Source: Apricaphanius iberus
Lineage: Eukaryota; Chordata; Actinopteri; Cyprinodontiformes; Aphaniidae
Reading direction: 5' to 3'
Length of the DNA stretch: 64,000 bases
Assembly: GCA_028564705.1 (NCBI GenBank)
Contig: JAPXFQ010002814.1
Span: 682,001-746,000 of the forward strand
Shown: piece after piece, positions 50,421 through 59,745 of the stretch
Layout of the letters: every line of letters begins with the position of its first letter
Position numbering within the stretch: the first letter of the stretch is position 1
Notes under the pieces: generated by a model
Told to the model about the DNA's origin: nothing
The model's database searches: none
Seen by the model: the letters and a program-made list of their open reading frames with translations, nothing else
Translations under genes and position numbers: made by a program

Positions 50421-51789
50421 ATGTTAAGTTTACCTGTAGAGAAAAATATAGAGTAGGAACTTGAGTGCCAATTTACATTACTTCTGTTATTTAAGCCTAG
50501 TGTTTGGGAACATATCAGCTTTCCAGTGTTACATAATATTGCCTTTTCATGTTACCAGGTTAACAACTTCCCTTAGCGTTGGTTGCAGTTAGCAACCACA
50601 GATGCTACTAAGCCAAAGGACAACACTTTAGTTAATTATAAATAAATGAAAAGTCATTAATCAAGTATCTTTTGTTTTCACACATACACAACGGTATACA
50701 AGGCCGTAAACTGTGGGAATAGAAACTACAGCTCCTCAGTAAAAAGGAATTTTGCAGCAGTGATTAAACCATTAGACTAGCATTGTTGTGAAATCACTCC
50801 CACCTCACCTGCATAACTTATGCAGCATGCCGTCAGCTGGCCCAGATAGCAGCTTAACCCCCGATTAACTTGTTACCACTGATGACACAGACAAGTAAGT
50901 AAAATTTAAAGTTTCTCCACATAGAACGGGGTCAGGGTTGCAAAAGAAGCATGTTTTATTGTTGCGCATTCTTCTGGTGCAAGTACATATTTTATTCAAC
51001 ATTGTTCTTTGTGCTACATTGTGAATTTTATTAATTCTTCTCAACCGATTGTCTAATGTTTTTGATGTTTAAAAAGGAAAACAGTTAAAACTAGGGTTTT
51101 TAACTCGTATTGATTTAATAAAGATGCAATTTTAACCACATGTATACACTGCAGTGCATATTGTAATCAAACACAAAATGGGTGAATACTTAGAGGCTAA
51201 ATAAATATTTAATAACTGTCCCCAAGTTTATAATTATTCTCCCCAGCAATTTTAAACACAAACTGACGCCCTTGTTATACATTAAGCATTTTTTTATACA
51301 TTTCCCCTAATAATATTGCACATATGAATTGTGGTGATACATTTTCACATTATAACATACTTTTTTTCTTTTAGTACACTGTATTCCCTTTATTCAGGTT
51401 CCTATATTGGTGCTTTTTGTAGGTTTTGTGTATGACCATCAACATGTATATGCTATGCTGCGAGTATATGGAACACACACCAAAAAAAGAAAAGAAAAAC
51501 ACAACAGGGTAATGGCTGATATTAACAGTACAATCAACGCACCTTTCGTTGGCCCCATTAGCCACATTGGTTCAGCTCTACCGCTCTCACACAGCAAACC
51601 TTGCCACAGCCACCTTCCTAAAATTAATGATCATGTGATCATTTGGATGTTAATGGATGTCATTGCTCAGCTACATCTGCTCAGCTGATATGTATGTTCT
51701 CATTATTACATATGTATTTATATCTCAACTTGTCTATCTCTCTCTCTGTTTCCTTTTTATCTCGTTCTGTCTCTTTCTGGCTGCTCCAG

Positions 51790-51915
51790 GGGCTATGGCT
51801 AATCATCTTATACCTAATGCACTCCTACGTCCTCATGGCACTAACAATCCCTATAATACATTGCTTGGGGAGTCTGCAGTTTATAACAACCCTCTGGGCA
51901 TGTACAACATTCAAG
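51790..51915 (+). CDS. adgrl3: adgrl3 alternative (skippable) tail exon, 126 nt
   Basis: 126 nt, phase 1 at both ends, so inclusion or skipping keeps the frame. The acceptor is tggctgctccag and the donor caag|gtgtgc. It encodes [20 protein letters not shown], then [22 protein letters not shown]. The [13 protein letters not shown] stretch is shared by latrophilin-2 and -3. The human ADGRL3 form I recall joins ...SLNRE directly to G-LLNNARD, that is, without this exon, so alternative use is likely. Its last base plus AG of either downstream exon makes Glu. Its length and position agree with the mammalian exon from memory. Confidence 0.94.
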
Positions 51916-53684
51916 GTGTGCTAGCTTCTTTTCATTACTTACCATTGTGGCCAGAGCAGTGTTTTTTTGTTTTTTTTTCTGGTGAAATTTTTTTATTGCT
52001 GCCCTAATAATGAGGGAAAGTAACATTTGATGTGTTGAGCATTTCATATTAGCAGGATTATAAAATATTACTTTTTAGAGTATTGATAATTGCCTGGATT
52101 TTAATAAAAAGAAAAACACTGCTCTGACTGTATTGTTTTAGCTTTAAAGAGCTTAATCTCAAAAATCCTACAGTGTTGCTCTGCTGCTGGGTTTTTCTTA
52201 TTGGTGGTGTATCTTGGGATCTGATTGACTCATCCAATTTGTTTCCATAAGTCATGCTTTTCTCTAGCTGTTTTGGCCAAATAAAAATATAACACTGAGA
52301 AAATCCTTTGAAGTGACCCCACAGAAAGCCAGATACATCACCAGTCATTAGTTTCAAATGTGCTCCAATGTTGTCATTTAACCTTTTGTGCAACGTCTGC
52401 TGTCTCTGTCTGTTTAGTTTCAAAGTTTTGTTCTTTCAGCACAAAATGGTTCCCTTTTATCCTTTTAGTAAAGTGACCAAACAAAAACTAAAATACAGTT
52501 TTGAGCAGAGGCTTACATGCTTTCATGGTGGGCATGAATGTTATGAATTCAAACCTCTTGTTTTCCAGGGTAATGTTGCATGTTTTATGTTCATAAAACA
52601 TACAACAATAATGATGATTCAAACAACCCTTATTTAATTTCACAAGTTTCAGTTTATCATGGATTTGTTCTAATTCATACAGGGTAAAAATAATACATAA
52701 AACTTAGATACATGCATATATATACAGTTTAACCCAAATTCCCCAAGATTACAATTTATTTTCATTCCTCCAAGATGTTTATTTTTCATTTGAAGTAAAA
52801 CACATCTTCCAAAAGACGGTTAGACATTCATTTTTACCCCATTCTTTATTTTTCAGTTTTTATGTAAATTCTAATGAAAATTTCTAAATTTCTCAATAAT
52901 TAGTGGTAAATTCTTTGACATTACAGCAATGAAACCCTTCATATAGTTCCTGTCTGAAGAACTATCCCCTGTAGCAACCCCATAGATTTAGGGTAATGTG
53001 TCTTTTGTAACATGCTTTTTCACACTGCAAATCATACTATTGTTTTGAAGTAGTCCAGTCACAGTCCCTCATTGAATCAAATACAGTAACTGTGGAGGGA
53101 ACAAAAATCTCAGGTGAAGGCAAAAATCTGGTCAGCAAATAAAGGTAGGGTTTGATTGGTCTTATGCAATTAACTTTTTTTCTGACTGAATAATCAGAAG
53201 AGTTAACATAATTGTATTTTTATCAGTTTTTAATTGACATGCAAATAGAAAATAAATAAAGTTGATATTTTTTGTTTTCCATCAGTCATTTATACTTGAT
53301 TTATAATCGCCCTTTTCATACAATAATTGCAACTCAAAATGCTATAAATAATTAAAATGACCCAACATAATTAAAGGCACGATCAGAATTATACACCCCC
53401 CCATGCACTAACATAGGTAAGAGCAGCACATTGGTCCGATTACAGATGAGCCAGATGGGTTTTACCTTTTGACAGATGTCTGTCTCATTTCACAGCAAAA
53501 TAAACTTTTTGTTTTAAAGAAAATCATTTTGAATCTGTTTCCAGACAAGTTTAAACCTAGATCTAACGGCAATACAAGCAATTTTGTGCTTAATGGTATA
53601 TAGTAAAATATAGTATATAGTAAAATATCTAATAAAATATCCCTCAGCAAATTGAATATCCACCCTCACCCACATTGTGTTTTT

Positions 53685-53699
53685 GACATCAATATGTTG
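53685..53699. repeat. Target site duplication, left copy (Rex3-like insertion)
   Basis: GACATCAATATGTTG occurs here and again at 56628-56642, immediately flanking the retrotransposon. The exact 15-bp identity supports a single retrotransposition event into this intron. Confidence 0.9.
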
Positions 53700-53733
53700 A
53701 TGGGATCAGACAAAGCACAGCCCGAAGACCCCT

Positions 53734-54621
53734 ATGATGAGTAACAGTATTGGAGTCAGTGTTCCCTTGCCGGGACGCGGGTCACCGGGGCCCCACTCTG
53801 GAGCCAGGCCTGGAGGTGGGGCACGTTGGCGAGCGCCTGGTGGCCGGGCTTTTACCCATGGGGTCCGGCCGGGCTTAGCCCAAAGAGGCAACATGGGCCC
53901 CCCTTTCCATGAGCTCACTACCTGTGGGAGGGCCCATAGGGGTCGGGTGCAGTGCAAGATGGGCGGTGGCCGAAGGCGGGGACCTTGGCGGTCCGATCCT
54001 TGGCTGCGGAAGCTGGCTCTTGGGACGTGGAACGTCACCTCTCTGGTGGGGAAGGAGCCGGAGCTGGTGTGCGAGGTTGAGAGGTTCCGACTGGACATCG
54101 TCGGCATTGCGTCAACGCACGGCTCTGGAACCCGTCTCCTCGAGAGGGGTTGGATTGTCTTCCACTCTGGAGTTTTTCCTGGTGAGAGGCCCCGAGCTGG
54201 GGTGGGCATACTTGTTGCCCCCCATCTCGGCGCCTGTACGTTGGGGTTTACCCCGGTGAATGAGAGGGTAGCCTCCCTCCGCCTACAGGTGGGGGGACGG
54301 GTTCTGACTATTATTTGTGCTTATGCACCAAACAGTAGATCAGATTACCCACCCTTCTTGGAGTCCTTGGAGGGGATGCTGGAGAGTGCTCCTTCTGGAG
54401 ACTCCCTCATTCTGCTGGGGGACTTCAACGCTCACGTGGGCAAAGACAGTGAGATCTGGAGAGGCGTGGTTTGGCGGTATGGCCCCCCCGATCTGAACCC
54501 GAGCGGTGTGTTGTTGTTGGACTTCTGTGCTCGTCATGGATTTTCCATAACGAGCACCATGTTCAAGCATAAGTGTGTTCATGTGTGCACTTGGCACCAG
54601 GACACCCTAGGCCGCTGCTAG
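53734..54621 (+). pseudogene. Rex3-like endonuclease domain, prematurely terminated
   Basis: An open frame of 295 codons. After a Pro/Gly-rich N-terminal part, the endonuclease/exonuclease/phosphatase fold starts at about residue 94 ([11 protein letters not shown]) and continues through [26 protein letters not shown] (about residue 196), [14 protein letters not shown] (about 229) and [14 protein letters not shown] follows where the family continues into the final catalytic region. The downstream IDMVVVSSD piece survives, but the D-H-H segment expected after it is deleted, so the nuclease would lack a catalytic histidine even without the stop. Confidence 0.85.
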
Positions 54622-54636
54622 ATGATCGACATGGTT

Positions 54637-54678
54637 GTCGTTTCATCTGACCGACCTGTCGTTTCATCTGACAGACCT
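54637..54678 (+). repeat. 21-nt tandem duplication at an internal LINE deletion
   Basis: Copies at 54637-54657 and 54658-54678 (gtcgtttcatctgac plus gacct) differ by one base. They sit exactly where the LINE has lost the segment between the endonuclease and DRPGRPK, suggesting repair or slippage at the breakpoint. Confidence 0.85.
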
Positions 54679-54829
54679 GGCAGACCCAAATGTGTTGTGA
54701 GGGTCTGCTGGGAACGTCTGGCGGAGTCTCCTGTCAGAAGGGGTTTCAACTCTCACCTCTGGCAGAACTTCAAACACGTCCCGTTGCCACCAACACTGTT
54801 TACAGTGGGGGAGGTGTGCTGCTGACCTC

Positions 54830-55535
54830 AACATGGGACGTTTTGGGTCGGTGGATGGAATACTTCGAAGACCTCCTCAATCACACAGACACGCTTTCCT
54901 GTTTGGAAGCAGAGTTTGGACTCTGGGACGGGCTCTGTAATCTCTGGTGCTGAAGTCGCCGAGGTTGTTAAAAAGCTCTTCGGTGGCGAGGCTCCGTGGA
55001 TGGATGATATTCGGCCGGAGTTCCTCAAGGCTCTGGATGTTGTAGGGCTGTGTTGGTTGATGCGGCCCTGCAATATTGCATGGACATCGGGGCAGTTCCT
55101 TTGGATTAGCTGACTGGGGTGGTGGTCCCCCTATTTAAAAAGGGGGACCACAGAGTGTGTTCCAACTACAGCGCGATCACATTTCTTAGCCTCCCTGGTA
55201 AGGTCTTTTCGGGGGTTCTGGAAAGTAGGGTCTGACGCATAGTCGAACCTCGAATTCAGGAGGAACAATGCGGTTTTCGTCCTGGCCGTGGAACACTGGA
55301 CCACCTCTACACTATCGGCAAGGTCCTGGAGGGTGCATAGGAGTTCGCCAACAAGTCTACATGTGCTTGTGGACTTGGAGAAGGCGTTCGACCGTGTCCC
55401 TCGGGGTGTCCTGTGGGGGGTACTCCGGGGTGTATGGGGTACCAGGCCCTTTGATACGGGCTGTTAGGTCCCTGTATGAACGGTGTCAGTCTGGTTCGCA
55501 TTGCCGGCAGTAAGTCGGACTCGTTTGGCTCTTTG
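54830..55535 (+). pseudogene. Rex3-like reverse transcriptase, N-terminal and fingers part (broken)
   Basis: Recognisable pieces occur in order across frames: WDVLGRWMEYFEDLLNHTDT, ISGAEVAEVVKKLFGGEAPW, IRPEFLKALDVVGLCWL, PLFKKGDHRVCSNYSAI, LSLPGKVFSGVLES, EEQCGFRPGRGTLDHLYTI, an FDRVP palm motif, and RCQS with RIAGSKSD. These follow the fish RTE/Rex3 order. Several stops and frameshifts interrupt, and the segment stops abruptly where the AT-rich block begins. Confidence 0.75.
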
Positions 55536-55823
55536 ATGTCTCAGCATAGAAGACGTGCCTTTATTAATATATGCCAGTTCAGTAGAACAAATGTGGGATT
55601 TAAACTGCAGAAAATAATAGGAATAATTTTAACTAAGTTATTTTGAAACGGACTGAAATTTGGTTTGATTAAACAGAAACTGACAGGGACAGAATGAAGA
55701 AAGGAAATTAAAATAATCCCACAAGTCAGAATTATTGCTTTTTCTTTCTGTCTCCATGATGTTGGCTTTCTGGGAATTAGTCTGGTTTTAAAAAATAACG
55801 TTTTGGCAGAGAAGCATCCCGCT
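55536..55823. other. AT-rich segment replacing the RT core inside the LINE
   Basis: About 288 bp with base composition unlike the flanking GC-rich LINE. It lies between the RIAGSKSD region and DDVVLLASS, where intact relatives encode the rest of the palm, including the residues before the catalytic DD. It has no recognisable ends, polyA or tRNA-like head. It may be a nested insertion with deletion, or filler acquired in repair. Confidence 0.7.
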
Positions 55824-56600
55824 GAAAGATGATGTGGTCTTGTTGGCTTCATCTGAACGTGATCTACAGCTTTCGTTGGAGCGGTTCGCAGCCGAGTGTG
55901 AAGCGGCTGGGATGAAGATCAGCACCTCCAAATCCGAGACCATGGTCTTGAGCCGTAAAATGGTAGAGTGCCTTCTCCGGGTCGGGGATAAGGTCCTTCC
56001 TCAAGTGGAGGAGTTTAGGTATCTGGGGGTCTTGTTCACGAATGAGGGAAAAATGGAGCGGGAGATCGATGGACGGATTGGTAAAGTGTCTGCAGTTATG
56101 CGGTGGCTGTACCGGTCTGTCGTGGTGAAGAGAGAGCTCAGCGAAAGGCAAAGCTCTCGATTTACCGGTCGATCTACGTTCCTACCCTCATCTATGGTCA
56201 CGAACGCTGGGTGGTGACCAAAAAAACAAGATCACGGATACAGGCGGCTGAAATGAGTTTCCTCCGTAGGGTGGCTGGGTTCTCCGTAGGGTGAGAACCT
56301 CGGTTATCCGGAGGGGGCTCAGAGTAGAGCCGCTGCTCCTCCACATCGAGAGGAGCCAGTTGAGGTGGCTCGGGCATCTGGTCAGGATGCCTCCTGGACT
56401 TCTCCCTGGTGAGGTGTTCTGGGCATGTCCCACTGGGAGGAGGCTCAGGGGAAGACCCAGGACTCACTGGAGGGATTATGTCTCCCAGCTTGCCTGGGAA
56501 TGCCTCGGGATTCCTCCCGAAGAGCTGGCCCAAGTGGCCGGGAAGAGGGAAGTCTGGGTCTCTTTGCTTAGGCTACTGCCACCGCGACCCGACCCCGGAT
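55824..56600 (+). pseudogene. Rex3-like reverse transcriptase, C-terminal part (broken)
   Basis: It begins at DDVVLLASSERDLQLSLERF (the catalytic aspartate pair survives), then AAGMKISTSKSETMVLSRK, VEEFRYLGVLFTNEGKMERE, a frameshift, RSRIQAAEMSFLRRVAGF, and in another frame RSQLRWLGHLVRMPPG, GRRLRGRPRTHWRDYV, LPPRPDPG. At least two frame changes occur, near 56140-56200 and 56285. The 3' end runs straight into the GGATGG tail at 56611. Confidence 0.8.
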
Positions 56601-56627
56601 AAGCGGAAGATAATGGATGGATGGATG

Positions 56628-56642
56628 GACATCAATATGTTG
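56628..56642. repeat. Target site duplication, right copy (Rex3-like insertion)
   Basis: Exact repeat of 53685-53699, directly after the GGATGG tail. Intron sequence resumes here. Confidence 0.9.
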
Positions 56643-57991
56643 CTGGCTCAATTCTAGTTGGATTTTTGACTAAACATCTTGATGAAACCATTGGTATAAT
56701 TCATACATTTTATGTACAGTTCAAGCTTTCGGTAATCCATTGCAGGAGGCTAATGTTAGTCTATTTTCTGTAATTAAAACCAGTTTTTGTTTATTAGGGA
56801 CAATTAGGGACTAGGTGTTGGAATACCTAGTCTAACTGTTGTTTTGAAGTGAATTAATCTGGAGGTTGTTCTACATCCACCTTTTTCATTCACCATTACC
56901 ACTGATATTGAAACAGATGACATCACAATGATTTTAGGTTTGAAAGCTTCATCTTTGTCACATGACATCATGAAATCTTTCTTCAGAGGACATTTTATTA
57001 ATATAAATGAGTGGCTGAAACATGATGTGCTAGAAGCATATTAATAACTAAGTAATTAACTAATTTCCCCAAAATAATTTGCAAACTTATGCGCCCAAAT
57101 GTTTTTTTTTTTTATAATTGACATTCTTTATGGTGTTTGAATTACCTGCCAAACAGAACATTCCAAGCCCAATATGTGTACATTAACGTAAAATATGTAT
57201 TCTAATAAGTGCATGTACATTTCTGACTAAACTGTCTGATAGATTTTTTAATTGTGAGTATTTACCTAAATATTCAAAATATGGGTTTCATATAGGGAAC
57301 ACATATTGACCCTAATTTTAATACATTTAAATAAATTAATTAATTCAAATACTACAACAGGAAAAATAAAAAACAAAACTGTTTTTTTTTTCTGACTCCA
57401 ACTAAATATTGGAGTGCATTTTTTCCCTCTTTGTCTCTCTGCTGAGCTGTTATTATTTCATTCCTACTCTCTGCAGCCAATATGCGATTGCTTCAGTAAA
57501 ACTTTGTGAGTCTGTAAAAGTGTTTAAAAGTAGAGAGAACCCCATGTAAAGATGAGATAAAAACTCAGAGCGCTTTGATAAGTGGATAATTTATGTATGC
57601 GATACAAGTACTTTGCATTTGAGCTGGTGATGGAGGGCTATAATTCACTTACATTGCTACAGATGGAAAATAAATATCTGGAGGAATGAAAATGCTAATG
57701 CATCAAAAGATTTATTGGCGCATTTGACGCTCAAGGACCTTTACCCATGTTTTACCTCCAAGGATTCTGAAACGTGTTACAGCAAGACATGGTTTATATA
57801 TTTGTCCAGGGATTTTTTATTGTGTCTTAACAGTCCTTTTTCTTCAAGTACACAAAATTTGCATGGTGAAACTAAACAGTTGCGGTCATTTTCTGAAGCA
57901 CCATCAATGTTCCGTATATGTAGTTTTCTCTCTTGTCATTATTGTTCTTAATGTGTTTTCTTCTTTCCTTTCCTCATGCTGTCCCAAAAAG

Positions 57992-58043
57992 AGCCCTACA
58001 GAGAGACAAGTATGGGAGTCAAACTAAACATTGCTTATCAAAT
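57992..58043 (+). CDS. adgrl3: adgrl3 alternative frame-shifting tail exon, 52 nt
   Basis: 52 nt (17 codons plus one base), entering in phase 1. With the split Glu it encodes EPYRETSMGVKLNIAYQ and two bases (AT) of a codon; the donor is aaat|gtaatt. Joined to the last exon it reads ...AYQI-GNPEQCPGSKCHGYSTTEW and stops at 59743-59745, a short tail without the PDZ ligand. As I remember human ADGRL3, one isoform ends EPYRETSMGVKLNIAYQIGA... and ...KCHGYSTTEW, an almost exact match. The acceptor (gtcccaaaaag) has purines where pyrimidines are preferred, fitting regulated inclusion. TGCATG motifs at 57861 and 58302 flank it. If the donor is not used, an in-frame stop follows at once (58045-58047). 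Confidence 0.92.
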
Positions 58044-59684
58044 GTAATTCACTTTGGTTTTACTTTCTTTTCACTCGCTGCTGACAAAGGGATAGTGAAA
58101 ACAGTGTAATTCAGTTTGCAAAAAACTAGATCCAATTTGAGAATGCAACACAACATAAAACATTTCTATTAAAATCCAGATTTGTATTCTTTTTAACGCT
58201 TTCGATAACTCGTGAAGAATACCATTCATAGTATGCATTCTGAGAAATTCAAATATCTTTCAAGCCCAGTCAGCCCAGTATGCAACTTTCTCACAGCAAC
58301 ATGCATGAATCTTTGTCCCCTATGTTTATTTTTAAATTACTCTCCAATTCACTTTGATCAAGCCGTTGTACTTCAAGAAGAACCGTGACATGTTTCTTGT
58401 CAAAATTCTAAGAGGTCAGAATGAGAACTTAACACTTTTAACAAGCTGGATGGCCTTGTCTGAGGTAGTTTGAATTCTCGTCCAAAAAAAATGTTCACGC
58501 TTTGATGTCAACAGCGTGGTTAATGTGATGAAATATGAAAGCTATATGCTCGTGCAACAGAGAGAACAGACTGTCTCCTTCCTGTCAGCGTGGTGGAATT
58601 CTGATCATGAAACTGATTCATTTTTTATGAGATGACCGGTTAAGTGCACATGAATAAGACGTAAATAAACTGTGAAAAAGCAATAATCAAGTGGTGTCAT
58701 GTCCAACTCTGTATCGATTTAGTCCCAGAAACATTAAAATTTTCCTTAGTATTTATTATTATTTTTTTTTAAATAAGTTGAAAAGTTCCAACTCTTAGAT
58801 AAGAGAATTGCATGATTTTTATGTATGTTTGCCTGCCTAAACTCTGGGGTTTTTGTGCTGTGGTGATTGTGTGTGTTTTGTATTACAAAGCAGTGTTTTA
58901 CTCTTGCTATACAATATCCTTTTAGAGAATTAAGTAAAATTTTGTTTAAAAATGTAAACAAGGTAAGTGTATGGTACAGGTGAATTTCAATAAATTGAAA
59001 TATAATTCAAAAATATTTGACAAATTAATGGACTTCACTACTGATATATTTAATGGTAAGGTAATGTAAATTTGATTATTTTGACTTAAATCTACTTAAA
59101 AGCCCAAATTTAGCTGACTGTTTAAAGTACTGTATGGAAGATTATTATTGGAAAGTTAAGTGGAGAAACATTTATGGTATGAAATGATAACCACAGATAA
59201 CCACAGCCTTGATGAGATTGTGAAGAATTTTTGAGCTTCAGTTGGCCACGGCCTGTCTACTAAAAGCTGATTTAATGGTGACTATGGTTATCACTTTGCC
59301 TGTTCAGTAGACTTGCCTGGGTTAAACCACATAGAACATGTAGCACATGCCTTTAAGGGAGATGATAAATATCAGAATGAATTAAACTGAAGGACTGAAA
59401 TGTTTTTTAATGTTTTTTTCTAATTTATTGCAATACACCTGTTGTATTCAAATGTCATACATTTATGTTATTCTTAATCCAGAATCTCTGGGATCTATTT
59501 ACATTTTAAAGTTCCCCTGAAAGCTTGATCTATTTCTTAAAAGAGAGTAATTTGTTGTGTGTTATTTGGCTTTGGCAAAATCGCTAACACTTTGGCAGCT
59601 GTACTTACCCATCTTTACCATTCACTTTTGTCTTCAACCCCATCCCTTACCACTACCCCACCACACCCATGTTTGTCATTTCAG
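58044..59684 (+). other. adgrl3: Intron before the last coding exon
   Basis: 1.6 kb, AT-rich. It holds an internally deleted Tc1-like element (58977-59442) and a TGCATG at 58302-58307, about 260 nt after the 52-nt alternative exon. It ends in tgtttgtcatttcag. Confidence 0.85.
58977..59442. mobile_element. Tc1-like MITE with ~20-bp TIRs
   Basis: The left end caggtgaatttcaataaatt and the right end aatttattgcaatacacctg are imperfect inverted repeats. The left side is preceded by TA (58975-58976). The interior (about 470 bp) resembles the outer parts of a Tc1-like family whose ends start acaggtg..caataaatt, but no transposase remains. The right flank no longer shows a clean TA. Confidence 0.7.
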
Positions 59685-59745
59685 AGGGAATCCTGAACAA
59701 TGCCCGGGATCCAAGTGTCATGGATACTCTACCACTGAATGGTAA
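59685..59745 (+). CDS. adgrl3: Alternative reading frame of the last exon (short tail ending STTEW)
   Basis: After inclusion of the 52-nt exon, the first base completes Ile and the following codons read GNPEQCPGSKCHGYSTTEW, then TAA (59743-59745). The same bases in the main frame read GILNNARDPSVMDTLPLNGN. Both readings resemble mammalian latrophilin-3 isoforms as I remember them (human short form ...KCHGYSTTEW; long form ...NNARDTSVMDTLPLNGN). The bases are therefore constrained in two frames. The short form loses about 290 residues and the VTSL ligand. Confidence 0.88.

Larger units (their letters stand above)
42619..51789 (+). other. adgrl3: Intron upstream of the alternative 126-nt tail exon
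   Basis: 9.2 kb. It holds a reversed Tc1-like fragment (43150-43620), a foldback element (43681-44418), a mixed-composition, possibly regulatory segment (45180-45540), the longest Tc1 group A copy (46380-47580), another possible regulatory segment (47960-48290) and a GGATGG-tail-type repeat fragment (50215-50420). No additional gene was recognised. Around 44715-44770, a segment reading gtttccactgagttgtacag followed by cggtgcggttcagtaccc resembles the end of a fish DNA transposon, but only weakly. Confidence 0.8.
53700..56627 (+). mobile_element. Rex3-like RTE-clade LINE retrotransposon, defective
   Basis: A 2.9-kb insertion in gene orientation. It encodes an APE-type endonuclease, then pieces of a reverse transcriptase, and ends in GATAATGGATGGATGGATGG. 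Family knowledge: teleost Rex3 elements have a very short 3' region made mostly of GATG repeats, which fits. The copy cannot be active. The endonuclease frame has a stop at 54619-54621, the linker after it is deleted with a 21-nt duplication, most of the region between endonuclease and RT is missing, the RT carries stops and frameshifts, and 55536-55823 is foreign AT-rich sequence in place of the RT core before DDVVLL. Exact clade naming would need a search; endonuclease plus the RLRWxGHL-type C-terminus point to RTE. Confidence 0.85.
51916..57991 (+). other. adgrl3: Intron holding the Rex3-like LINE insertion
   Basis: 6.1 kb. The middle is a sharply GC-richer retrotransposon block (53700-56627) flanked by a 15-bp duplication; the remainder is AT-rich intron with no recognised element. 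It ends in the weak acceptor gtcccaaaaag of the 52-nt alternative exon. A TGCATG lies at 57861-57866, about 125 nt before that exon. Confidence 0.85.

Noticed and set aside
53706..54209. 167-codon minus-strand open frame within the LINE
   Set aside because: Antisense shadow of the GC-rich endonuclease frame.
53734..56600. Host gene of the craniofacial-development-protein-2-like type
   Set aside because: The endonuclease similarity is explained by the LINE: RT pieces follow, a GATG tail ends it, and a target duplication flanks it.
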